Below are positions 1-5,579 of a stretch of DNA of 7,466 bases, in pieces. This DNA is from an uncultured Anaerosacchariphilus sp. (GTDB lineage: Bacteria; Bacillota; Clostridia; Lachnospirales; Lachnospiraceae), in contig CAKRTY010000072.1 of the NCBI GenBank assembly GCA_934402125.1, positions 1-7,466 of the forward strand, given 5' to 3'. Both the position numbers and the translations under genes were made by a program. The notes under the pieces were generated by a model. The model was not told the DNA's origin. It saw only the letters and a program-made list of their open reading frames with translations, and searched no databases. The first letter of the stretch is position 1, and each line of letters begins with the position of its first letter.

Positions 1-29
1 GTTTGTGATGATTATAGTACAATTTTTCT

Positions 30-46
30 TTCTTTACAAGTAAGAA
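30..46 (+). repeat. Imperfect inverted repeat upstream of the -35
   Basis: TTCTT and AAGAA form 5-bp arms around a 7-base centre. A second overlapping dyad, TTAC-AA-GTAA, lies at 34-43. It ends about 12 bp before the -35. The outer TTC and GAA recall the two downstream operators but are one base further apart and lack the CAnnTG core, so a third repressor site is only a weak possibility. Chance is plausible in AT-rich DNA. Confidence 0.25.
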
Positions 47-57
47 TGGATGTGGGC

Positions 58-86
58 TTGACAGATATGTTCGGCAAATGTAGAAT
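58..86 (+). promoter_or_regulatory. Sigma-A type promoter of the blaI operon
   Basis: The -35 is a perfect TTGACA (58-63). The -10 is TAGAAT (81-86), one base off consensus, with an optimal 17-bp spacer. Transcription would start near 93, giving a leader of about 85 bases before the ATG at 177. The -10 lies inside the first copy of the TTCnnCAnnTGnnGAA dyad, the geometry expected for autorepression by a BlaI-type protein. The hexamers and spacing are read directly; activity and start site are inferred. Confidence 0.8.
70..85 (+). promoter_or_regulatory. Putative BlaI-type operator, copy 1 (overlaps the -10)
   Basis: The sequence TTCGGCAAATGTAGAA fits a dyad TTCnnCAnnTGnnGAA whose named positions are all self-complementary. 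It covers the end of the promoter spacer and nearly all of the -10, so a bound dimer would block RNA polymerase. A 15/16 identical copy lies 33 bp downstream, about three helical turns, on the same DNA face. BlaI/MecI family proteins bind short dyads in their own promoters as dimers. That the repressor encoded at 177-557 is the ligand is inferred. Confidence 0.65.
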
Positions 87-102
87 AAAAACAGAATATG
101 AA

Positions 103-118
103 TTCGGCAAATGCAGAA
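103..118 (+). promoter_or_regulatory. Putative BlaI-type operator, copy 2 (downstream of the start site)
   Basis: The sequence TTCGGCAAATGCAGAA differs from copy 1 (70-85) by one base (T to C), and that base falls at a position unconstrained in the dyad. The palindromic positions TTC, CA, TG and GAA are all kept, which argues that the symmetry is functional. It sits about 10 bp past the predicted transcription start (near 93), where a bound repressor would obstruct early elongation or cooperate with copy 1. Confidence 0.62.
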
Positions 119-159
119 AAGAAACGCACCATGTGGAAAGTGAAAAATGGAATTTTACG

Positions 160-167
160 AAAGGAGG
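160..167 (+). promoter_or_regulatory. Shine-Dalgarno that fixes the blaI start
   Basis: AAAGGAGG lies 9 bases before the ATG at 177 and is a near-perfect anti-16S match. It decides between the two in-frame ATGs at 147 and 177 in favour of 177. The ATG at 147 is preceded only by purine-poor to A-rich sequence without a GGAGG core. Confidence 0.85.
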
Positions 168-176
168 AATCTGCAC

Positions 177-557
177 ATGAGACGATTACCAGACTCAGAG
201 CTGGAGATGATGATGATTATCTGGGACGCCGGTCGTCCGGTGACCCGGGCTGAAATAGAAATGCAGCTGCCAAAGGAACGGCAACTTTCAGCCACAACGA
301 TCCTGTCCTTCCTGTCACGTTTACAGGAAAAGGGCTTTGTGGACGTATACAGGGAGGGGAAAACCAATGTTTATAAAGCAGTGGTTCCGAAGGAGAAGTA
401 TCTCCAGGAGGAGAGCCGCAGTATCTGGAAACGGCTGTATCAGAATTCCGTAGGAAATTTTATGACGGCTCTGGGATCCGGAGAGGAGCTATCAGAAGAA
501 GATCTGGATGAATTACAGGAGTTTCTGGACCGGGAGAGAAGGGAGCGTGGAATATGA
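177..557 (+). CDS. blaI: BlaI/MecI family winged-helix repressor
   Basis: A 126-residue cytoplasmic DNA-binding protein, close to the family's usual 120-128. Residues 1-70 form the winged helix: an N-terminal helix with the family signature around LEMMMIIW (9-16), a recognition region SATTILSFLSRLQEKGFV (38-55), and a wing with YREGKTNVYKA (58-68). Residues 71-126 are the helical dimerisation tail. Asn94-Phe95, in SVGNF just before an EELSEEDLDEL-like segment, matches the context of the Asn101-Phe102 bond cleaved in staphylococcal MecI and BlaI on induction. The start at 177 is chosen because AAAGGAGG (160-167) lies 9 bases upstream; an in-frame ATG at 147 would place that Shine-Dalgarno inside the gene. 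The stop overlaps the start of the M56 protease (ATGA, 554-557), so the two are translationally coupled. It probably represses its own operon through the dyads at 70-85 and 103-118. The family is certain; the target is inferred. Confidence 0.93.
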   Translation: MRRLPDSELEMMMIIWDAGRPVTRAEIEMQLPKERQLSATTILSFLSRLQEKGFVDVYREGKTNVYKAVVPKEKYLQEESRSIWKRLYQNSVGNFMTALGSGEELSEEDLDELQEFLDRERRERGI

Positions 558-2767
558 GGCAGGCGAAGTATCGAAAGATTTTCTGGCTGGTGCTGCTTCT
601 GGAGCTGGTGCTTTTGCATTTTGTCCTGATGTTCCGACTTTATGTGCTCCGCTGGACGTATCCGCAGGTGCAGAGCCTGAATATCCTGCTTCCGATCTGG
701 GCAGCCGGGGCGGGATTGTTGCTTTTGTGGCAGTTGGGCTCCTATCAGAGATTTCGCCGGAAGGCGATCGCGGCGGCAAAGCCGGTGGAGGAAAGCTGGG
801 TGCACAGTGCCTGCGGGCAGGCCGCTTCCGAGGTAGGGCTTGGGAGAACCCCGGATCTTTATCAGAGCGCTGCAGTGACTACGCCGATGATTCTGGGTTT
901 TATTTCGCCGGTGATGCTGATTCCGGATACCCGCTACAGCTACGGAGAACTTCGGATGGTTTTTCTCCACGAATGTACCCATGCAAAGAGACGGGATCTC
1001 TGGTATAAGCTGATTTTCACGCTGGGAAGCTGTATCTTCTGGTTTCAGCCTGCAGTCTGGTTTTTGAAAAACGCGGCTTTCAAGGATGTGGAGGTAGCCT
1101 GTGATCAGAGTGTGACGATGGAAAGATCAGAGGTAGAGCGGGATACCTACGCAAAATTTTTACTGGATTCCCTCCGACGGGGACGGGAGCGCACAAAGGC
1201 TTATTCCGCATACTTTTATAACAGCAAGGCAGTGATGCGCGCCCGGCTTCAGGTAGTGACCCGGGAGCAGGAGCCTGGAGTTTGGACCGGTCTGGCTGCC
1301 TTTGCGCTGCTGACGGCAGAACTGGTTGTCTGCGTGGGAATCCTTGGTGTCATGGTACGTCGGGATGTGCGGGAAGAAAATTACCAGCAGGAGGCTGCTG
1401 TCAATCTGTATCTGGGCCTGGATGCGCCGGACAGCTTCTCGGATACAGCGATAAAGAAAATGACAGGGCTTCAGCCGGTGGACGGTGAGAGCTATTATGA
1501 TTGGCGAATGAGCGCCATGGAGCAGTACCCGGAGACGGAGTGGGCAGATATGAAGGAAGCGGTGGACGGCCCCTGGCAGCTGCGGGTAAAGACCCAGGCC
1601 TCCTATCTGGATTCTGTGTCGGATTTTGTGTACCGGTATATCATGTACTACGAGGATCCGGAGCGGGGAAGCGCCTACAATCCGGAGGAATCCAGCGGTT
1701 ACAATACGCTTGAGGTTATCGATCGGACGCTATTGGCGGGAGACGCAGACGAGTATGTCTGCAGACTGCTGTTCCGGGATATTGTGTGGGCTGACGAGAA
1801 GCCGGAAAAAGACCTGCCGGTGGAGGGTAAGAGCTATGAGGAAAACGGAACAGAATACCGCTATAATGACTGGGCGGTTCATGTAAAACGGGTGGGCGAG
1901 TATACCTATGAGCTGGTGGGTGTGGCGGAAACGCCCCGGGTGCTGGCGGCCATGGAGGAAGTCTATCCGGAGGAGGCTGGGACGGCTTATGCCTCACTTC
2001 CGACGCTGGATTTGAAGCAGCAGCCTTCCGGTCGGGCGACTGTGAGAGACGGAGTGCCGGAGGTCTCCTGGAACGGTGGAGCAGACTGGACGGAGGTTCC
2101 GGTTTCGCTGGAAAAGCTCACAGAACGGGGGGATGAGATGGACGGACAGCTTTCCGGCATACAGGAGAAAAGCTATGTGGTATCGGAGACCATGACAGCC
2201 TTTGCTTATGGCGGTTCCCGGACGGTTCCCGTATCCGTGACCTTCAGTCTGGATAAAGGAAAAAACTGGAAAACAATCGTTGTGACAAATGAAGCAGTCA
2301 GTGTACGGCGACTGTTCTTAAGCTTTCCGGATGCGGAACATGGCTTCCTGATATTCACTGGTGATCGGACTATGCACCAGGAGGGAAGCAGTATCTACCG
2401 GACAGAGGACGGAGGCGAAAACTGGTTTGAGGTGAAGCCGGAGCAGGGCTACAGTCAAAGCGGTGGTCATTCCCTGCTGACGGGGGCAGCCTTTGTGACG
2501 GCAGAGACGGGCTTTGTGACCGGTGGAGACGGCTGTTATCGGACAGAGGATGGCGGCAGAAACTGGGAGCCGGTGTATATGGAGCTTCCGGCTGTAGACT
2601 GCGCGGAAAGCTATACCGTCTGCTATCCGCCGGAGGTACAGGACGAAAAACTGGTGCTATATCTGGGAATGCAGGAGTATTCAGAGCTTGGAGGGACGAA
2701 GCTTCGCTATGAATCCACCGATCAGGGACAGACGTGGACTTACACAGGTGTGGTATACAGAAGATGA
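554..2767 (+). CDS. M56 (BlaR1/MecR1-type) membrane metalloprotease with C-terminal Asp-box repeats
   Basis: A 737-residue membrane protein, longer than BlaR1/MecR1 (about 585-600). Hydrophobic segments lie at about 9-31, 41-61, 150-172 (possibly re-entrant) and 243-267. The zinc site is HECTH (139-143), with a third ligand Glu180 in EVACDQ. The 41-residue step from His139 to Glu180 equals that from His201 to Glu242 in S. aureus BlaR1. The preceding TPMILGFISPVMLIP (110-124) and WFQPAVW (163-169) are typical M56 elements. The N-terminus is about 60 residues shorter than BlaR1's. Positive residues at 1-8 and 66-76 suggest the N-terminus and protease domain face the cytoplasm and that residues after 267 are outside. 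The outer part has no SxxK/SxN/KTG set. Residues 268-500 match nothing I recognise. Five Asp-box-like motifs follow at 505-512, 565-572, 617-624, 664-671 and 721-728, suggesting a beta-propeller sensor. The gene overlaps blaI by ATGA. The likely role is to sense an envelope signal and trigger loss of the repressor. Protease family is certain; the ligand is unknown. Confidence 0.9.
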   Translation: MRQAKYRKIFWLVLLLELVLLHFVLMFRLYVLRWTYPQVQSLNILLPIWAAGAGLLLLWQLGSYQRFRRKAIAAAKPVEESWVHSACGQAASEVGLGRTPDLYQSAAVTTPMILGFISPVMLIPDTRYSYGELRMVFLHECTHAKRRDLWYKLIFTLGSCIFWFQPAVWFLKNAAFKDVEVACDQSVTMERSEVERDTYAKFLLDSLRRGRERTKAYSAYFYNSKAVMRARLQVVTREQEPGVWTGLAAFALLTAELVVCVGILGVMVRRDVREENYQQEAAVNLYLGLDAPDSFSDTAIKKMTGLQPVDGESYYDWRMSAMEQYPETEWADMKEAVDGPWQLRVKTQASYLDSVSDFVYRYIMYYEDPERGSAYNPEESSGYNTLEVIDRTLLAGDADEYVCRLLFRDIVWADEKPEKDLPVEGKSYEENGTEYRYNDWAVHVKRVGEYTYELVGVAETPRVLAAMEEVYPEEAGTAYASLPTLDLKQQPSGRATVRDGVPEVSWNGGADWTEVPVSLEKLTERGDEMDGQLSGIQEKSYVVSETMTAFAYGGSRTVPVSVTFSLDKGKNWKTIVVTNEAVSVRRLFLSFPDAEHGFLIFTGDRTMHQEGSSIYRTEDGGENWFEVKPEQGYSQSGGHSLLTGAAFVTAETGFVTGGDGCYRTEDGGRNWEPVYMELPAVDCAESYTVCYPPEVQDEKLVLYLGMQEYSELGGTKLRYESTDQGQTWTYTGVVYRR
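2066..2737 (+). other. Five Asp-box (BNR) motifs in the extracellular part of the M56 protein
   Basis: The pattern S/T-x-D-x-G-x-x-W occurs as SWNGGADW (505-512, Asn for Asp), SLDKGKNW (565-572), TEDGGENW (617-624), TEDGGRNW (664-671) and STDQGQTW (721-728). Start-to-start intervals are 60, 52, 47 and 57 residues, the spacing expected of successive propeller blades. The third and fourth are close copies also at DNA level (2396-2425 and 2537-2566, both encoding YRTEDGG-x-NW), which suggests internal duplication. Asp boxes occur in sialidases, Vps10/sortilin and Ycf48-like propellers, where they are structural turns rather than catalytic. Binding of a glycan, peptide or protein partner is possible but not shown. 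Confidence 0.8.
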
Positions 2768-2819
2768 GGTTTGCCGGGGATGTTCGGGTAAACGATAACA
2801 GGCCGGAGAGGAGAAACAG

Positions 2820-3479
2820 ATGGAAATAGTGGATAAGGCTACGGAAAGACGCTGGAAGCGGAGACTGGGGCACCTTTTGTGGGAGCGGCGGTTGTACAGT
2901 CCCTGGTTCCTGCTGGTGTATTTCTGGTTCTGGAGGACGTTGTACCGGTTTTGCTGGTTGGGCGGTGTGCGAAGACGGGTGCCGGTTCTGGCAGGCTGTC
3001 TGGGATTATTTCTGCTCTATTTTTTCTGGTATCTGTGGGAACGGCGTTTGTATCGGAAAAACAGCTATCCAGGTATCTTAAAAGACATAGAGGTCGAGGA
3101 CAACCGGCTGCTTTTGCCGAAAGACAAAAGGGTGGAGCTTCGGGATCTGCGTTGGTACCGGAGCAAAAAAGGGCAGCTATGGATTTCCCTGAAGGGACAC
3201 CGTTTTCTTTGGATTGATGTGACAGAATTGCCGGACAGGAAGAAGGAGCTGCTCCGGATGAAGCTGACTCAGCGGGGACTGCTGGCAGGACATTTCTGGA
3301 AGCTTCCGGTGGCTGTAGGCCTGGCAGCGATAACGGTACTTGGAAGCGCTGGCGTAATCTGGATGGGAACACCTTATAACGGCAAGTTGTCCTGGAAGCT
3401 GGATCAGTTGCGAAATCCGGAAAAGTGGGAGCTGACAGTGCCGGAAAAAGAAAACACAGATGGGGATAGGCTTTTATAA
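2820..3479 (+). CDS. Small membrane protein, possibly YcxB-like
   Basis: A 219-residue protein that I cannot name with confidence. It has a strongly basic N-terminus (1-24), two aromatic-rich transmembrane segments (about 27-45 and 54-73), a soluble segment of about 80 residues (79-160), a third transmembrane segment (161-183) and a short polar tail. The layout of a transmembrane pair followed by a small beta-rich segment (for example NRLLLPKDKRVELRDLRWY, 95-113) recalls YcxB-like proteins, whose function is unknown; this is a tentative match. The heptapeptide LWERRLY occurs exactly twice (20-26 and 72-78), at either end of the first membrane hairpin. The start is supported by AGAGGAG (2807-2813), 6 bases before the ATG. 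It lies 52 bases after the M56 gene and 50 before the PBP gene with no terminator visible, so it is probably in the same operon and may assist the sensor or the PBP. Confidence 0.75.
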   Translation: MEIVDKATERRWKRRLGHLLWERRLYSPWFLLVYFWFWRTLYRFCWLGGVRRRVPVLAGCLGLFLLYFFWYLWERRLYRKNSYPGILKDIEVEDNRLLLPKDKRVELRDLRWYRSKKGQLWISLKGHRFLWIDVTELPDRKKELLRMKLTQRGLLAGHFWKLPVAVGLAAITVLGSAGVIWMGTPYNGKLSWKLDQLRNPEKWELTVPEKENTDGDRLL

Positions 3480-3482
3480 AAG
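3471..3482 (+). repeat. 12-bp perfect palindrome over the stop of the small membrane gene
   Basis: CTTTTATAAAAG is fully self-complementary. It includes the last two codons and the stop of the upstream gene and ends 7 bases before a TACAAT hexamer (3490-3495). That would place it in the -35 to -10 interval of a possible internal promoter, a common operator position. There is no GC-rich stem or T-run, so it is not a terminator. It does not resemble the TTCnnCAnnTGnnGAA dyads, and chance is possible. Confidence 0.35.
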
Positions 3483-3486
3483 AGCG

Positions 3487-3495
3487 TGTTACAAT
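3487..3495 (+). promoter_or_regulatory. Possible extended -10 promoter for the PBP gene
   Basis: TGTTACAAT combines the TGn extension with a TACAAT hexamer, one base from consensus. No good -35 is seen at 16-18 bp upstream, as is usual for extended -10 promoters. Transcription would start near 3502, about 28 bases before the PBP ATG. It could give PBP expression independent of the main promoter. The call rests on a short motif only. Confidence 0.35.
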
Positions 3496-3529
3496 AGAAA
3501 AAAGTGGAATCGCCTAAAGGGGGATAAGA

Positions 3530-5557
3530 ATGAGAAAGATCAAAGGATTATCGGCATTGCTTCTTGGCATGGGACTGCTGGCGGGCAGCCTGTCCGGCTG
3601 TGGGAAAAAGCAGGCGCAGCCGGAGGAGCTTCTGACAGAATATATCGGGCTTCTGAATCAGGAGAATTACGGGGATATGTATGAGTTTCTGACAGAGGAG
3701 GCTCAGGAAACCACGGATAAAGAAACTTATGTAAACCGGTATAAGAATATCTACGGCGGAATTGAGGCTTCGGATATCCGGGCAGATATTAAGGATCCGG
3801 GCGAGAAAAAGGATGAAAAAGCGGAAACCCAGAGGGTGAAGTATACGCTGACCATGGATACCATTGCCGGGGAGCTGTCCTTTGATACAGTAGCAATCTT
3901 CACAAAAAATGAGGATGGGGATTATAAGATGAGCTGGGACAGCCAGGATATTTTCCCCAATCTCTATAATGAAGACAAGGTGAAGGTTGTGACGACCTAT
4001 GCCAAACGGGGCAATATCTACGATCGGAATCAGGTGGAGCTGGCCCGGGAAGGGGTGGCGTCTTCCGTCGGCCTGGTGCCGGGTAAGCTGCCGGAGGATC
4101 GGGAGGGCGCAATCGCGCAGCTTTCCGAGCTTCTGGAAATCAGTACGGAGAAGATAGAGAAAGCTCTGAGCGCAGGCTGGGTGCGGGATGATACCTTCGT
4201 TCCCCTGCGGACGGTGGCGAAGGACGCCATGGAGCTGAAGGAACAGCTTCTGACCATTCCGGGCGTGATGATCTCCGATACGAAGGTGCGGTTCTATCCC
4301 TTTGGTGAAAAAGCGGCCCAGCTCACCGGCTATGTACAGAATATTACGGCGGAAGAGCTGGAAAAACGGGCAGGACAGGGGTATAATAGGAACAGTATCA
4401 TCGGAAAGGCCGGTGCGGAGCGTATCTACGAGGAGCAGCTCCGGCCGAAGGACGGTTACACCATACAGATTCTGAATCAGCTGGGCGATGTGAAGGATAC
4501 GGTGCTGGAAAAACCGGCCGAGGACGGGCAGGATGTGAAGCTGACCATAGACATCACGCTGCAGCAGTATCTCTATCAGGAGCTGGAGGGCGATCAGGGC
4601 TGCGCGGTTGCCATGGATCCGACGACCGGGGCAGTCCGGGCGCTGGTCAGCACGCCGGCCTATGATCCCAATGATTTTGTCATGGGATATACCGCAAGTG
4701 CCTGGGAGGCATTGAATGAGGATGAGGCGCAGCCGCTGTATAACCGTTATCTGGCGGCCTGGGTGCCCGGTTCCAGCTTCAAGCCCGTGGTGGCGGCTCT
4801 GGGACTGACCGCCGGAACCCTGGATCCGGAGGAGGACGTGAAGAATGAGGGACTCAGCTGGCAGAAGGACGAGAGCTGGGGCGACTACTACGTGACGACT
4901 CTGGAGGATTATCCGGTAAAGAATCTGGAAAATGCCCTGGTGCATTCGGATAATATTTATTTCGCAAAGGCAGCCTGCGCCATGGGGACGGACGGTTTTA
5001 CAAAGGGTCTGAAGTCCCTGGGCTTCGGAGAAGCCCTGCCCTTTGATTTCTCGGCGACGGCTTCCTCCTTTGGCAACGACGGTAAGATAGGCTCCGAGAC
5101 GGAGCTGGCTGACAGCGGCTACGGCCAGGGCAAAATCCTGGTAAACCCCATTCATCTGAGCGCTATATATTCTGCGCTGGTGAATGAAGGCAATATGGTA
5201 AAGCCCTATCTGCTGGATGGGGAAAGCGCTTCCTACTGGAAAGAGGGCGTCTTTACCGGAGAGGCCGCGGACACAGTGCTGGCGGATCTCTATCAGGTGG
5301 TGGAGAACAGCGAGGGAACGGCCCATTCTGCCCGGCGGGACGGATTCCGTATGGCAGGAAAGACCGGAACGGCAGAGCTGAAGACCTCAAAGGAGGATAC
5401 GGCAGGGCAGGAGCTTGGCTGGTTTGTGGGTATCTGCGCGGAAGATACCGGGAAGCCGCTTATGATAACCATGATGATTGAGGACGTCAAGGGCCGGGGC
5501 GGAAGCCATTATGTGATTCCGAAGGTTATGAAGGGCTTTGACGAATGGATGAAATAA
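3530..5557 (+). CDS. PBP2a/PBP5/PBP3-like class B penicillin-binding protein, lipoprotein
   Basis: A D,D-transpeptidase of 675 residues (S. aureus PBP2a has 668), expected to cross-link peptidoglycan at the outer membrane face. The N-terminus is a lipoprotein signal: basic start, hydrophobic core and lipobox LSGC with Cys24 as the acylated residue. Residues 30-145 form the NTF2-like MecA N-terminal domain, the hallmark of the low-affinity class B3 group. RGNIYDRN (160-167) opens the dimerisation/allosteric region, which continues through FYPFGEKAAQLTGYV (255-269) and IGKAGAERIYE (291-301), closely paralleling PBP2a. The transpeptidase motifs are complete: SSFK (Ser415 nucleophile, Lys418), SDN (473-475) and KTGT (611-614). 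Start: AAAGGGGGA (3516-3524), 5 bases before the ATG. With blaI and an M56 protease upstream the layout recalls mecI-mecR1-mecA, so inducible tolerance to cell-wall stress or beta-lactams is plausible. Low affinity cannot be read from sequence. It may instead be an ortholog of B. subtilis PbpC (PBP3). Confidence 0.93.
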   Translation: MRKIKGLSALLLGMGLLAGSLSGCGKKQAQPEELLTEYIGLLNQENYGDMYEFLTEEAQETTDKETYVNRYKNIYGGIEASDIRADIKDPGEKKDEKAETQRVKYTLTMDTIAGELSFDTVAIFTKNEDGDYKMSWDSQDIFPNLYNEDKVKVVTTYAKRGNIYDRNQVELAREGVASSVGLVPGKLPEDREGAIAQLSELLEISTEKIEKALSAGWVRDDTFVPLRTVAKDAMELKEQLLTIPGVMISDTKVRFYPFGEKAAQLTGYVQNITAEELEKRAGQGYNRNSIIGKAGAERIYEEQLRPKDGYTIQILNQLGDVKDTVLEKPAEDGQDVKLTIDITLQQYLYQELEGDQGCAVAMDPTTGAVRALVSTPAYDPNDFVMGYTASAWEALNEDEAQPLYNRYLAAWVPGSSFKPVVAALGLTAGTLDPEEDVKNEGLSWQKDESWGDYYVTTLEDYPVKNLENALVHSDNIYFAKAACAMGTDGFTKGLKSLGFGEALPFDFSATASSFGNDGKIGSETELADSGYGQGKILVNPIHLSAIYSALVNEGNMVKPYLLDGESASYWKEGVFTGEAADTVLADLYQVVENSEGTAHSARRDGFRMAGKTGTAELKTSKEDTAGQELGWFVGICAEDTGKPLMITMMIEDVKGRGGSHYVIPKVMKGFDEWMK

Positions 5558-5579
5558 AGGACAGGAGAGCAGACAGCGT

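Larger units (their letters stand above)
1..176 (+). promoter_or_regulatory. AT-rich leader and control region upstream of the repressor gene
   Basis: No gene is supported here. The region is visibly more AT-rich than the coding DNA that follows. It holds a promoter (58-86), two copies of a dyad that I read as repressor operators (70-85 and 103-118), a weaker inverted repeat (30-46) and the repressor's Shine-Dalgarno (160-167). The end of any upstream gene lies outside the window. A TACAAT hexamer at 18-23 has no matching -35 inside the window and is not called. Confidence 0.75.

Noticed and set aside
18..23. TACAAT as a second upstream promoter -10
   Set aside because: The window begins too close to it to show a proper -35, and no TG extension precedes it.
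147..176. Upstream in-frame ATG giving a 136-residue BlaI
   Set aside because: The strong AAAGGAGG at 160-167 would lie inside the gene and is ideally placed for the ATG at 177. The extra ten residues (MEFYERRNLH) are not part of the family's N-terminus and merely translate the Shine-Dalgarno.
508..1008. Forward open frame overlapping the blaI end and the M56 start in another frame
   Set aside because: It lies within two confidently identified genes, has no Shine-Dalgarno of its own and its translation is Gly/Ala/Ser-rich without family motifs.
2105..2260. SxxK-like tetrads in the M56 ectodomain (SLEK at residues 518-521, SLDK at 565-568) as a remnant penicillin-binding site
   Set aside because: Neither is followed by SxN or KTG motifs at proper distance. 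SLDK is part of an Asp box, and the surrounding sequence is unlike the BlaR1 sensor.
2768..2819. Possible terminator between the M56 gene and the small membrane gene
   Set aside because: The 52 bases contain no GC-rich stem followed by a T-run, and the downstream gene has its own Shine-Dalgarno here. Read-through is more likely.
3548..5326. Long antisense open frame opposite the PBP gene
   Set aside because: Its translation is low-complexity and His/Arg/Leu/Ile-rich without a recognisable domain. It mirrors a well-supported PBP with complete catalytic motifs, so it is a codon-bias shadow.
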